Part shown: piece by piece, positions 1 through 11,803 of the stretch
Layout of the letters: every line of letters starts with the position of its first letter
How positions within the stretch are numbered: the stretch's first letter is position 1
Origin: Streptomyces sp. 3214.6
Lineage (GTDB): Bacteria > Actinomycetota > Actinomycetes > Streptomycetales > Streptomycetaceae
Length of the DNA: 64,000 nucleotides
Direction: 5' to 3'
Assembly: GCF_900129855.1 (NCBI RefSeq)
Contig: NZ_LT670819.1
Coordinates: forward strand, 8,928,001-8,992,000
Position numbers and translations under genes: made by a program
The notes under the pieces: generated by a model
Databases searched by the model: none
Seen by the model: the letters and a program-made list of their open reading frames with translations, nothing else
What the model was told of the DNA's origin: nothing

Positions 1-1
1 G

Positions 2-511
2 ATGCGCAAGCCGCCGCTGGTGAACTTCGTACCGAGGTTCGCGGCCGAGGACACCCGGCTCGGCAACTACACGATCCGGGCGGGCGATCCGGTGTGGGTC
101 TCCTCCGCGGCGGCGCACGCCGACCCGCTCTTCGCCGACAACGTGTGCCCGAGCACCACGGTCAGCACCCGGGCGCACCTGTCGTGGGGTGCGGGCCGCC
201 GCCAGTGCCCGGCACGCGAACTCGCCTCGACGGTCGCCGCGGTCGGCGTGGGCCGGCTGTTCGAGCGGTTCTCCGACCTGGAGCTCGCCCTCCCCGTCGA
301 CCAACTGCCGTGGCGTTCCTCGCCCTTCATGCGGGGCCTGCGCTCGCTTCCCGTGCGGTACGAACTGGCCGCGATGCCGGAGCAGCCGTCGGCGGCCGCG
401 CCGGACGCGGATCCGGCCGAGTCGGCGGAGGCCGTGCTGCCGGACCCGGCCGTTCGTCAGCGCTCCTCCCTGTGGCGCTATCTGACGGGACTCATCGGCG
501 TCGGCCGCTGA
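2..511 (+). CDS. Cytochrome P450, C-terminal part (5' end outside window)
   Basis: This is the last ~169 codons of a P450 monooxygenase whose N-terminus lies upstream of the window, so the ATG at position 2 is probably internal. The heme-ligand loop reads LSWGAGRRQCPARELA, with the axial Cys codon at 206-208, followed by the L-helix. The preceding segment (NYTIRAGDPVWVSSAAAHAD) is the usual region between the ERR triad and the heme loop. The motif starts with Trp instead of Phe and has Ala after the Cys-Pro, both common in actinomycete P450s. A disordered Ala/Pro/Glu-rich tail of ~45 residues follows. Substrate cannot be inferred. It converges on the carbohydrate-binding remnant that ends at 557. 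Confidence 0.85.
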   Translation: MRKPPLVNFVPRFAAEDTRLGNYTIRAGDPVWVSSAAAHADPLFADNVCPSTTVSTRAHLSWGAGRRQCPARELASTVAAVGVGRLFERFSDLELALPVDQLPWRSSPFMRGLRSLPVRYELAAMPEQPSAAAPDADPAESAEAVLPDPAVRQRSSLWRYLTGLIGVGR

Positions 512-556
512 TCCCGGGACGCCGCGGGCGCCCCGGGACCGGCCGCGCACATCGGA

Positions 557-1054
557 CTACGACTGGCGGACGACGCGGCCCAGTTCGATGCGGTCGATGT
601 TCGGGGCCCAGGCGTTCGCGTTGGCGAAGGTCACGCTGTTGGCGCCCTTCTTCAGATCGACGGGGACGCCCAGCGTCCAGTAGTCGTCCCCGCTCCAGGT
701 GTTCTTGAAGGTGGCCTTCCGCGGTGCCGCGGTACCGACCGTGATGTCCGCCGTACGGGACATGATGTCGGTGTTGTAGGCGTGGCCGTTGTCACGGCGG
801 TCGTTGTGCGCGTAGTGCACGACCAGGACGTAGCGGCCGGACTCCGGCGCCCGCACCGTGAACCGGGCGGTGCTGTCGGGGCTGTTGCCGAGATCGCCGA
901 TGTAGGAGCCGCCGGAGGCGTGGGCGGAGTCGACGAGCCTCGCCCCTCCCGTGAGGGCGGCGGACGCGGCCTCGTAGGAGAGGACGCCGGTGGTGGAGCC
1001 CGTGCCCAAGACGTCGAGGGACCGGACGGCCGCGTGTCCGGCGGTCAGCGCCAC
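557..1054 (-). pseudogene. Stranded carbohydrate-binding module (CBM6/CBM35-like), probable gene remnant
   Basis: The reading frame encodes a beta-sandwich module with typical CBM6/CBM35 features: YEAASAALTGGARLVDS, then SGGSYIGDLG, RFTVRAPESGRYVLVVHYAH, and a C-terminal ANAWAPNIDRIEL. Such modules normally sit at the C-terminus of secreted glycosidases. Here there is no catalytic domain and no signal peptide. A GTG at 1054 gives 165 residues, but the frame stays open upstream to the end of the LacI gene, so the start is arbitrary. It lies just downstream of lacI on the same strand. The simplest reading is the 3' remnant of a glycoside hydrolase, perhaps an alpha-galactosidase that once belonged to this locus. 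A small intact CBM-only protein is the alternative. Confidence 0.55.
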
Positions 1055-1130
1055 GCGGTTGTTGCAGGTGGTGCAGGAGGCAGGACTCGTTTCTGCGGGG
1101 GACGTATCCGTGGCGGCTCGTAGGGGGTGG

Positions 1131-2168
1131 TCAGCCGTGGGTGGGCGCGGCCCCCGAGCTCTCCCGCACCACCAGCTCCGGTACGGAGACGGGGTGCGGG
1201 GCGATCTGCGCGGATTCCTCCAGCGCTGCGTGCAGCAGGGCGAAGGCGGACCTGCCGAGGCCGGTGAAGTCCAGCCGCACCGTCGTCAGGGACGGCGTGA
1301 GGTAGGCGGAGTGCGGGGCGTCGTCGAACCCGGCCACGCTGACCTCGCCGGGCACGGACCGGCCTGCCTCGTGCAGGGCGCGCAGCACCCCGAGGGCGAG
1401 GTCGTCGTTGCCGCACAGGATCGCGGTGACGGCCGGGTCCCGGGCGAGCCTGCGGCCCGCCGCGTGACCGCCCGCCGGACCCCAACTGCCCTGCATGGGA
1501 CGGGGTTGCGCAGCCCCGGCCTCCTTGAGGGCCTCGCGCCAACCGGTGGTGCGGGCACCGGTGCGCCGGGTGCTGGACGGGATGGCCACATAGTGCACGG
1601 TCTCGTGGCCGAGGGAGAGCAGATGCCGGGTCGCCTGGTAGGCGGCCTCGCGGTCGTCGGTCCACACCCAGGGGCGGTCGCTCGCGGGCGGGCTCGCCGG
1701 CGTCTCGACCACCCCGACGACGGGCAGCCCGGCGCGGACGGCGGTCAGGGCCCGGACGCCGGCCGGATCGTAGGCGATCACGATCAGTCCGCCGCTCGCG
1801 TCCGCCGCCCGCTGTACCTCGGCGGCGACCGCCGCCTCGTCCGCCGATTCCAGCACGCCGATGCCCACCGCGTAGGACGCGGCGCGGGCCGCCTCCTCGA
1901 TGCCCTGGAGGATGGAGGCGTAGCCGTAGTGGGTGGTGTTGGCGGTGAGCACGGTCACGGCCCGGCTGCGCCCGCTGGCCAGCGCGAGCGCGGTCGCGTT
2001 GCGGCGGAACCCCAGCTCGTCGATGGCGGCGAGTACCCGCTCGCGGGTCGCGGGCTTGACGCTGGGATGCCCGTTGATAACCCGGGAGACCGTCTGGTAC
2101 GAGACTCCGGCGGCCGTCGCGACGTCCCGGATGCTCGCCGGACGCCTTGTGTGACCGGCCACATTCAT
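1131..2168 (-). CDS. LacI-family transcriptional repressor
   Basis: A 345-residue LacI/GalR regulator. The N-terminal HTH is clear (ASIRDVATAAGVSYQTVSRV, then NGHPSVKPATRERVLAAIDELGF with the hinge) and is followed by a periplasmic-binding-protein-like effector domain (GGLIVIAYDP; AILCGNDDLALGVLRALHEAG; VSVAGFDDAPHSAYLTPSLTTV). The ATG at 2168 was chosen because the HTH begins a few residues later; longer in-frame starts would run into the divergent promoter. It is transcribed away from the GH36 alpha-galactosidase, and a 14-bp perfect palindrome lies 9 bp upstream of its start. The likely role is repressing the GH36 gene and itself, with a galactoside-derived inducer; the inducer is inference. 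Confidence 0.92.
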   Translation of the reverse strand: MNVAGHTRRPASIRDVATAAGVSYQTVSRVINGHPSVKPATRERVLAAIDELGFRRNATALALASGRSRAVTVLTANTTHYGYASILQGIEEAARAASYAVGIGVLESADEAAVAAEVQRAADASGGLIVIAYDPAGVRALTAVRAGLPVVGVVETPASPPASDRPWVWTDDREAAYQATRHLLSLGHETVHYVAIPSSTRRTGARTTGWREALKEAGAAQPRPMQGSWGPAGGHAAGRRLARDPAVTAILCGNDDLALGVLRALHEAGRSVPGEVSVAGFDDAPHSAYLTPSLTTVRLDFTGLGRSAFALLHAALEESAQIAPHPVSVPELVVRESSGAAPTHG

Positions 2169-2176
2169 GCCAGAAT

Positions 2177-2190
2177 TGTGACCGGTCACA
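2177..2190. promoter_or_regulatory. LacI-type operator, perfect 14-bp palindrome
   Basis: TGTGACCGGTCACA reads the same on both strands. It overlaps the -10 region of a good minus-strand promoter for lacI: TTGACG at 2203-2198, 17-bp spacing, CACAAT at 2180-2175. A second, imperfect copy (TGTGACCGGCCACA) lies at 2150-2163 and spans the lacI start. The central CG step and location are typical of LacI-family autoregulatory operators. Confidence 0.7.
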
Positions 2191-2283
2191 CAGGGGCCGT
2201 CAAGAGACCGTAACGAGGGATTCACGCGAGTGACGCGACCGCCGTCGGGGCACCGGCAGGGCGGGCTCGGGAGGGGAAGCACC

Positions 2284-4434
2284 TTGACCGGTAGGGCGGA
2301 TGCGATGCGGAGAGTCATCAACTACCCCCAGGTTCGGTTCAGTTGGCCTCATCCGGCCCTCGAGATCGAGTTCGGCACCGCCCCCGACGGGACGCTGCGA
2401 CTGCTCCGGCTGGACCGGGCCGACGACGACACCGGCTCCGCCCCGGACCCCGAATCTGCCCTCCCCCTCGTCGAGTTGACCGCTCTCGGCCACGGCAGCG
2501 GCTGGTCCGGCCCGCGCTTCACGGGCACGGCCCTCGGCGCACGGCTCTGCTACCGGTCCCACCTCGGCGGCAACGGCCCCGACCGGCAGTGGCTGACCGT
2601 CGAACTCCACGACGAGGCAACCGGGCTGACGGCGTTCGTGGAGCTGACGTCCCCCGCCGGACTGCCCGTCCTGTGCTCGCGCGTCCGGCTGCGCAACGAG
2701 GGCGCCGAGCCTGTCGTCGTCCAGTCCGTCAGCAGCCTGCTGCTCGGCGGCCTGCCCTCGCCGGACGACCTCGACGTGCACCGCGCCCGCAACGACTGGC
2801 TCGCGGAGTGCCGCTGGTACGCCCAGCCGCTGCGCGACACGGTCGCCGACATCAACGTCGACGCCCACCAGCACGACAGCCGGGCCGCCCTCGCCCTCAC
2901 CGGACGCGGCAGCTGGCCCACCGACGGGCATCTGCCGATGGGCGCGCTGACCGAGCGGGGGAGCGGCCGGACCTGGCTGTGGCAGGTCGAGTCTCCGGCC
3001 GGCTGGCGCTGGGACCTGGGCGAACGCGCCCGCCGTACCTATCTGGCGCTGAACGGCCCCACGGACGCGGAGCACCAGTGGCGGGTCCGCCTCGCCCCCG
3101 GCGCGGAGTTCACCACGGTGCCCGGGGTCCTGGCCCTCGGCGCCGGGTTCGACGCGGCGATGGGCGCGCTGACCTCGTACCGCCGCGCCGTCCGCCGTCC
3201 GCACCCGGACCACGCCGCGCTCCCCGTGGTCTTCAACGACTACATGAACACGCTGATGGGCGATCCGACGACGGAGAAACTGCTGCCCCTGATCGACGCG
3301 GCGGCCGAGGCCGGAGCTGAGTACTTCTGCATCGACTCGGGCTGGTACGACGACGACGCCGACGGCTGGTGGGACAGCGTCGGCGAGTGGCTGCCCTCGC
3401 CGCGCCGCTTCCCCGGCGGCGGGATCCGGGCGGTCCTGGAGCGGATCCGGGAACGGGGCATGGTGCCCGGGCTGTGGCTGGAGCCGGAGGTCGTCGGGGT
3501 GCGCAGCCCCGTCGCCGCCGCGCTGCCGCCGGACGCCTTCTTCCAGCGCGACGGCGTACGCCTCACCGAGCAGGGCCGCCACCAACTCGACCTACGGCAC
3601 CCGGCGGCCCGCGCGCACCTGGACCGGACGGTGGACCGCATCGTCGGCGACTGGGGCGTGGGCTATCTCAAGCTCGACTACAACATCGTGATCGACCCGG
3701 GCACCTGCGCACCCGGCGACCTCGCACCGGGGGCCGGGCTGCTCGGCCACACCCAGGCCTACCTGGACTGGTTGTCAGAGGTGCTCGACCGCCATCCCGG
3801 TCTGGTCGTCGAGAACTGCGCCTCGGGCGGCATGCGGATGGACGGTGCCACGCTGGCCGTCACCCAGCTCCAGTCGACCAGCGACCAGCAGGACCCGTTG
3901 CGCTACCCACCCATCGCCGCCGCCGCGCCGACGGCCGCCCCGCCCGAGCAGGGCGCCGTCTGGGCCTACCCACAGCCCGGCTACGACGACGACCTGATCA
4001 CCTTCACCCTCGGCGGCGCCCTCCTCGGACGCATCCATCTCTCCGGCCATCTGGATCGGATGACGCGGCGTCAACTCGCCCTGGTGCGGGACGCGGTGGG
4101 CGCGTACCGGGCGATCCGCGGGGATCTCGCACAGGCCGCGCCGTTCTGGCCGCTGGGTCTGCCCGGGTGGACGGACGAGTGGCTGGCCCTGGGGATGCGG
4201 GTGCCGGGCGACCGGACGTCGTACGTCTCCGTCTGGCGCCGCGGTGGTGAGCCTGAACTCCGGCTGCCCGTCAGGCACTTGGCGGGCAGCGCAGTACGGG
4301 CGGAGATCCTGCACCCGTCCGCCGCGACCGCCGGCTCGGCGGCCTGGGACGGCAGCGGCCTGCGGATCTCGCTCCCGCGCACCCCGGCCGTCCTGCTGAT
4401 CCGCCTCACCCAGCAGCCCGCGAACCTCCCGTGA
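2284..4434 (+). CDS. Alpha-galactosidase, glycoside hydrolase family 36
   Basis: An intracellular-type GH36 enzyme (no signal peptide) hydrolysing terminal alpha-galactosides such as melibiose or raffinose-family sugars. It has the N-terminal beta-supersandwich, then the TIM barrel starting near PVVFNDYMNTLMGD. The nucleophile Asp is in YLKLDYN (residue 465) and the acid/base Asp is in TSDQQD (residue 534); their 69-residue spacing agrees with characterised GH36 enzymes. CASGGMRMD between them is also conserved. A TTG at 2284 is preceded by GGGAGGGGAAG and is taken as start (716 aa); ATG 2305 is the alternative. It is divergent from lacI and probably controlled by the 2177-2190 palindrome. 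Confidence 0.9.
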   Translation: MTGRADAMRRVINYPQVRFSWPHPALEIEFGTAPDGTLRLLRLDRADDDTGSAPDPESALPLVELTALGHGSGWSGPRFTGTALGARLCYRSHLGGNGPDRQWLTVELHDEATGLTAFVELTSPAGLPVLCSRVRLRNEGAEPVVVQSVSSLLLGGLPSPDDLDVHRARNDWLAECRWYAQPLRDTVADINVDAHQHDSRAALALTGRGSWPTDGHLPMGALTERGSGRTWLWQVESPAGWRWDLGERARRTYLALNGPTDAEHQWRVRLAPGAEFTTVPGVLALGAGFDAAMGALTSYRRAVRRPHPDHAALPVVFNDYMNTLMGDPTTEKLLPLIDAAAEAGAEYFCIDSGWYDDDADGWWDSVGEWLPSPRRFPGGGIRAVLERIRERGMVPGLWLEPEVVGVRSPVAAALPPDAFFQRDGVRLTEQGRHQLDLRHPAARAHLDRTVDRIVGDWGVGYLKLDYNIVIDPGTCAPGDLAPGAGLLGHTQAYLDWLSEVLDRHPGLVVENCASGGMRMDGATLAVTQLQSTSDQQDPLRYPPIAAAAPTAAPPEQGAVWAYPQPGYDDDLITFTLGGALLGRIHLSGHLDRMTRRQLALVRDAVGAYRAIRGDLAQAAPFWPLGLPGWTDEWLALGMRVPGDRTSYVSVWRRGGEPELRLPVRHLAGSAVRAEILHPSAATAGSAAWDGSGLRISLPRTPAVLLIRLTQQPANLP

Positions 4435-5125
4435 GCAACCGCCCGTGAGGAACCGCCCGGTGGCCGGCCGTGCTGGGCGGCATCCGTGTCGTGGGGCTGG
4501 AGGCGTGTGAAGGCGAGGCGGGCTCCGGCCCGTTGAGCGCGGTGGCGCAGCCGGGATCCGACCGGCAGGGACCCGACCCGACGGGACCCGGCCGGCCGAC
4601 GGGGGAGCGGCGGCCAGGCGGGGGAGGAGCGCCTCCGCGGCGGTGCGGTTCACCGCGCTCAGGACGCCGGGGTCCACGCCTTCGTCGAGGCCGGCCTTCG
4701 TCGAGGCCGCCCGCGAAGTACTGGCCGGCGATGTCCGGGGCGAACGGCCAGTCACTGCCGGCGCCCTCGTGCAGCGGTGCCTGGCCGGGAGTCGTGGTTG
4801 GTCAAGACGTTCAGCAACCTCGACCTCCGCCGGCTCTTCCTGCTCGCCCGGCCTGCGCGGGCCGCCCACCGCGGCGCCCTGGCCGTCGCCGCCTACGACG
4901 CCGCGGCGAAGGAGCAGGTGAACCGGTTTCCGGACAGGATCGGCTACGAGGCGGTCGACACGGGTCCGCCATCCCGCCCGCTGAGGGCGACGCGTCGTGC
5001 AGGCGTTGATCGCGGGTCAGCCGTTCGGCGTAAGTGGGGTCCGCGGCACCGACGGGTCATTGCGGCCCGGTGCCCTGCGCCCCAGGGTGGACGTAGCGCA
5101 CGGGCGGTGGCGAGGAGGACGGGCG
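4435..5125. pseudogene. Gene graveyard: decayed fragments of at least two genes
   Basis: No intact gene fits this 691-bp gap. On the plus strand, 4797-5000 encodes VKTFSNLDLRRLFLLARP, RRGALAVA-like and DRIGYEAVDTGPP segments that match the C-terminal half of NADPH-dependent F420-reductase-like NAD(P)-binding proteins, but there is no Rossmann N-terminus and the reading then runs out of register. On the minus strand, 4800-4620 shows GSDWPFAPDIAGQYFAGGLD, then after a frame change VDPGVLSAVNRTAAEALLP, which looks like a once-continuous protein I cannot name. The frame change coincides with a 16-bp tandem duplication. Confidence 0.5.
4678..4709. repeat. 16-bp perfect tandem duplication
   Basis: GCCTTCGTCGAGGCCG occurs at 4678-4693 and again at 4694-4709. 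As 16 is not a multiple of three, it shifts the minus-strand reading frame exactly where two in-register protein segments of the decayed gene part company, so it may be the inactivating mutation. Confidence 0.85.
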
Positions 5126-7845
<2,720 letters not shown>

Positions 7846-7849
<4 letters not shown>

Positions 7850-9312
7850 CGGTGCTCTATGAGATCAACACCCTTGTCTGGCTGGGCGAGTTGAGCGCGC
7901 GATACGGGCGCCGCGTCACTCTGGGCGACGTGCCGGGGGAGGCCTGGGACGAGGTCGCGCTGCCCGGTGTCGACACCGTCTGGCTGATGGGCGTCTGGGA
8001 GCGCAGCCCGGCCGGTCTGCGGATCGCGCTGCGCGACGAGGCCCTGCTGGCGTCGCTGCGCGAGGCCCTGCCCGACCTCACCGAGGCGGACATTGCCGGA
8101 TCCCCGTACTGCGTACGGGACTACGTCGTCGACGCCTCGCTCGGCGGACCGGCCGCACTGGCTGCGGCCCGGGCCCAACTCGCCGCCCGTGGACTGCGGT
8201 TGATCCTCGACTTCGTCCCCAACCACGTCGCCCCCGACCACCCCTGGCTCACCGCGCACCCCGACCGCCTGATCCAGGGCACCGCGGACGACCTGGCCCG
8301 AGCCCCCGGCGAGTACATCGAGGCTGCCGGCCGGGTCTACGCCCGGGGCCGCGACCCGTTCTTCCCGCCCTGGCCGGACGTCGTCCAGCTGAACGCCTTC
8401 AGCGAACGCCTGCGCGCGGCGACCGTGGACACCCTGGTGGCGATCGGCGACCAGGCGGACGGCGTGCGCTGCGACATGGCGATGCTGCTGATGAACGACG
8501 TCTTCGCGAAGACCTGGGGTGACCGGGCGGGACCGGCTCCCACCGAGGACTTCTGGCCGTACGTCGTCCCGCGTGTCCGCGAGCGCCACCCGGATCTCCT
8601 CCTCGTCGCGGAGGCCTACTGGGACCTGGAATGGGCCCTTCAGCAGCAGGGCTTCGACCACTGCTACGACAAGCGGCTGCGCGACCGCCTCCTGCACGAG
8701 GACGCCGACTCCGTCCGCGCCCATCTCGGCGCCGACCTCGCCTACCAGCGACGCCTGGTCCGCTTCCTGGAGAACCATGACGAGCCACGGGCCGCCGCCA
8801 CCCTGCCCGGCGCGCGGGGACGGGCGGCAGCCGTCGCCGTCGCCACCCTCCCCGGCGCGACCCTCTGGCACGAGGGCCAGTTCGAGGGACGCCGGGTGCG
8901 TCCACCGGTGTTCCTCGCCCGCAGACCGCGGGAGCCCGTCGACGAGCCGCTGCGCGACTTCCACCGCCGACTCCTGCCGGCCGCGGCCGCCGTCCGACGG
9001 GGCGCATGGCGGCCGCTCGCCCCGACGGGCTGGCCGGACAACGACACCCGCCGCAACCTGCTGGCCTGGACCTGGACGGACGGCGACGCCCGCCACCTGG
9101 TCGTCGTCAATGACTCCGACCAGCCGTCCCAGGCCCGGCTGCCCCTGCCCTGGGACGACCTGCGCGGGCGCCCGCACCGCCTGACCGACCTTCTCACCTC
9201 ACAGTCGTACGACCGCGACGGCGACGAACTGGCCGACCCCGGCCTGTTCGTCGCCCTGGAGCCCTGGCAGACCCACGTCCTGGAGGTCGCGGAGGTCTTC
9301 GAGAGCGGCTGA
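7846..9312 (+). CDS. GH13 alpha-amylase-superfamily enzyme
   Basis: A 488-residue alpha-amylase-family protein starting in the ATGA overlap with the GH63-like gene. All four conserved GH13 regions are visible: DFVPNHV, GVRCDMAML (nucleophile Asp210), LVAEAYWDLE (acid/base Glu256) and FLENHDEPR (transition-state Asp312). The domain B insertion is short and the C-terminal beta domain ends in FVALEPWQTHVLEV. No signal peptide, so intracellular action on a soluble glucoside or a phosphorolysis/hydrolysis step is likely. Substrate specificity (hydrolase, phosphorylase-like or transferase) cannot be fixed from motifs. Pairing with a GH63-like enzyme suggests a compact pathway for one imported or storage oligosaccharide. 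Confidence 0.85.
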
Positions 9313-9314
9313 GG

Positions 9315-9854
9315 TCAGCCCATGCTCTTCGACCCGTCCAGCGACTCACGGATGATGTCGGCGTGACCGGCGTGCTGCGCGGTCTCGGCGACGATGTGCA
9401 GCAGCACCCGGCGGGCCGACCAGCGCAGGCCCGGCTCGAACCACGGGGCCGACGGCAGGGGGTGGTCCGCGTCGAGGTCGGGCAGGGTCGCGACCAGCTC
9501 GTCGGTACGGTGCGCCACCTCGTCGTAGTCCTTCAACACTCCTGCCAGCGTCTCGCCCGGGAGCATACGGAACTCGTCGGCCCGCTTGGCGAAGTCCTCC
9601 TGGGTCATGCTGGTGAAGTCGGGCATCGCCGACGGGCCCTCCAGGATGAACGCCGCCCAAGACCGTTCGACCGACGTGACGTGTTTGATCAGGCCACCGA
9701 GACACAGCTCGCTGGCCGTGGTCCGCTGCCCGAGCTGCTCGTCGGTGAGGTCGCGGGTCGTGAAGCGCAGGAAGTGCCGCTGCTTGGCGAGCGCCTCCAG
9801 CAGGTCGGCGCGCTCGCCGGTGACGGTCTGGGCGAGGGGGGTGGAGTCGCTCAT
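9315..9854 (-). CDS. DinB-fold protein (DUF664-like metal-dependent hydrolase/transferase)
   Basis: A 179-residue four-helix-bundle protein of the DinB/YfiT superfamily. The three expected metal-ligand histidines are present: LIKHVTSVERSW near residue 58, and HIVAETAQHAGHADIIRE near the C-terminus. The N-terminus (RADLLEALAKQRHFLRFTTRDLTDEQL) is typical of the DUF664 group in actinomycetes, some of which are thiol-dependent transferases using mycothiol. The start has GAAGAGGACC upstream. It converges with the GH13 gene (2 bp apart). Its upstream region carries a perfect inverted repeat and a tandem repeat suggestive of operator sites. Substrate unknown. Confidence 0.85.
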   Translation of the reverse strand: MSDSTPLAQTVTGERADLLEALAKQRHFLRFTTRDLTDEQLGQRTTASELCLGGLIKHVTSVERSWAAFILEGPSAMPDFTSMTQEDFAKRADEFRMLPGETLAGVLKDYDEVAHRTDELVATLPDLDADHPLPSAPWFEPGLRWSARRVLLHIVAETAQHAGHADIIRESLDGSKSMG

Positions 9855-9920
9855 GGTCCTCTTCTTCCGTTACTGCCGTGAAGGCTGTTCCGCGGTCGAG
9901 GACCACGTTAGAAGCCATAG

Positions 9921-9957
9921 AGGTCAGATCCTGACCTAAAGGGGTGACCTAAAGGGG
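9921..9957. promoter_or_regulatory. Candidate operator: inverted repeat plus 13-bp tandem repeat
   Basis: AGGTCAG-ATC-CTGACCT at 9921-9937 is a perfect 7-bp inverted repeat. It runs into TGACCTAAAGGGG at 9932-9944, repeated exactly at 9945-9957. Three half-sites TGACCT therefore occur in one short stretch, 67-103 bp upstream of the DinB-type gene and just downstream of the SWIM-gene stop at 9977. No regulator gene is adjacent. Confidence 0.5.
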
Positions 9958-9976
9958 CGGGCATCGGCCTGCGTCC

Positions 9977-11803
9977 TCACAGCACCGCCGGCACCGCCTT
10001 CGTCCCCGCACCCCAGGCCGCCGCGCACAGTGTCCGTTCGACCTCGGCGGTGTAGACGGCCGCGGCCAGCCAGGCGTGGGCGAAGCGGCCGGTGTCGGCG
10101 GGGAGCAGCCGGCCGAAGGCGTCCCGGGAGCGGTCCGCGGCGGCGGCCCGCAGCTCGTCGAGGAGGTCGCCCGCGGTGGCGAGACCGACGCGCCGCAGTC
10201 GCCCGCCGTCGCCCGCCCCGCTGTCCGGGAACGCAAGCACCCGACGGCCGCCGGAGACCGCCTGGTGCACACGGCGGCGCAGGAGATGCAGCGGCGCCTC
10301 GTCCACCACCGGAGCGGGGGCGGGGGCGGAGGCCGCCCTGGACGTGGGCAGGTCCGCGTGTTGGAGGCGGTCAAGGCCCAGGTCCACCCGGGCGTCCGGC
10401 CGGGCGGGATGTTCCGCGGCGAGCAGCAGCGCGCGCGGGACCGGACCCGGCACGAGCCGCGCCACGATCCGCAGTCGGCTGCCCCGGGCGGCGGCCAGCA
10501 GACGGAGGTTGTCGCGGTACGGCAGCGCCGGATCCTCGTGGGCCGCGGCCAGCCGGACGGGGAGGCCGTCGCAGTCGGCCAGCAGACAGTCGCCGGCCGC
10601 CTCGCGGACCGTGCCCGCCAGGGTGACGTCGAGGAAGAGCAGGCCATGGCCGTCGCTCAGAGCGTGCGCGACCTGCTCGGCGACGGGCACCGCCCACAGC
10701 CGCTTCAGCGGCTCTGCGTCCCAGGCGACGCCGGACGCGCGCACCGCCCGTACCCCCGCGCCCGCGCCGAGCCGCCCCGTCGGCGAGACGGTCGCCCCGG
10801 AGACCGCGAGCCCCGCCCGCGACAGCTCACGGTGGGTCAGGGCGGTGTCCCCGATCCGGACGGCACGGTCGGCGGCGCCGGTCGCCCGGCTCGGTCCGCC
10901 CGGAGCCACGTCGGACACCGTGTAGAGGCGGCCCCCGGCGTCGGCGGTCCAGGTGACCGTGCCCGCGTACCCGGTCGCCGTCGACACCGGCTCGGAGAAG
11001 ACGCCGTACAGGCGCAGCGAGCCGTCCGGGGTGTATGGCTGCCGTACGGTGCCGCGCAGTTCGGCCAGGCCCGGGCCGCTCGCGAAGGGCAGCCGGTGGG
11101 CCACGCCGAGGACGGTGCGCAGGGCCTCCACGAGGTCGGATCGCCGGTACCCGGGATCCGCGGAGCGGGCCGCGCGTATCCCGGTGACCACGGAGACCGC
11201 CGAGGCGGCGGCACGGGGGAGTCCCGCGAGCCGGGCGGTGTGCGCGGCGCGCAGGAGCTCCGCCTGGAGCACGGCGCCGGACCCGTCCGTACCGGCTTCC
11301 AGGACGGCGGCCGACGCGTCGTACACGGCCCGTGCGGCGGCGAGCTGGGCCGGGCCGGCGGCTTCCGACTCCGGCTCCGGCTTCGAGCCCTGCGTCGCCG
11401 CCTCTTCCTGCGCCTCCGCCTTCTCCTGCGCCTCCGCCTCCGCCTCTGTCTTCTTCTTCGCTTCCGGCTGCGCTTCCGGTGAGGATGTGGGTGCCGTGTC
11501 GGGCGTGGGGTCGGCGACCGGCGCGGCCGAGGCCACCGCCGCGCGGTGCAGACAGTCGGGGGCGAGCAGACAGCCACAGCGGATCGCGTCCGCGTCGGCC
11601 ACCGAGCCGCCCGGCGCGTGCAGTTCGAGGTCGGTGTCGTCGTCGAGGGCGATCCGTACGATGTCGCCCTCGCGGACAACCGGACGAGCCGCCAGCTTGG
11701 CGATGCCCGCGTCCAACCGCTTGCGCAGCCGGGGCGAGAGCGCCTCGACGAGTTCGGCGGTGACGGACGGCGCGACCGGAGGCAGGTCCTGACCCGTGCT
11801 CAT
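9977..11803 (-). CDS. SWIM zinc-finger protein (YehQ-like), last gene of the MoxR/VWA operon
   Basis: A 608-residue protein. The SWIM motif is at residues 76-86 (CGCLLAPDCLH, a CxC-x5-CxH zinc site), preceded by a short beta region (REGDIVRIALDDDTDLELHAPGG). A Lys/Glu/Ala-rich low-complexity linker (about residues 105-145, KKKTEAEAEAQEKAEAQEEA) separates it from a large C-terminal region of ~460 residues with no domain I recognise. SWIM domains are DNA- or protein-binding. The ATG overlaps the stop of the DUF5682-VWA gene (ATGA), so it is translated as the fifth cistron of the 22628-9977 operon. By order and content it matches E. coli yehQ. Molecular function unknown. Confidence 0.8.
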   Translation of the reverse strand: MSTGQDLPPVAPSVTAELVEALSPRLRKRLDAGIAKLAARPVVREGDIVRIALDDDTDLELHAPGGSVADADAIRCGCLLAPDCLHRAAVASAAPVADPTPDTAPTSSPEAQPEAKKKTEAEAEAQEKAEAQEEAATQGSKPEPESEAAGPAQLAAARAVYDASAAVLEAGTDGSGAVLQAELLRAAHTARLAGLPRAAASAVSVVTGIRAARSADPGYRRSDLVEALRTVLGVAHRLPFASGPGLAELRGTVRQPYTPDGSLRLYGVFSEPVSTATGYAGTVTWTADAGGRLYTVSDVAPGGPSRATGAADRAVRIGDTALTHRELSRAGLAVSGATVSPTGRLGAGAGVRAVRASGVAWDAEPLKRLWAVPVAEQVAHALSDGHGLLFLDVTLAGTVREAAGDCLLADCDGLPVRLAAAHEDPALPYRDNLRLLAAARGSRLRIVARLVPGPVPRALLLAAEHPARPDARVDLGLDRLQHADLPTSRAASAPAPAPVVDEAPLHLLRRRVHQAVSGGRRVLAFPDSGAGDGGRLRRVGLATAGDLLDELRAAAADRSRDAFGRLLPADTGRFAHAWLAAAVYTAEVERTLCAAAWGAGTKAVPAVL

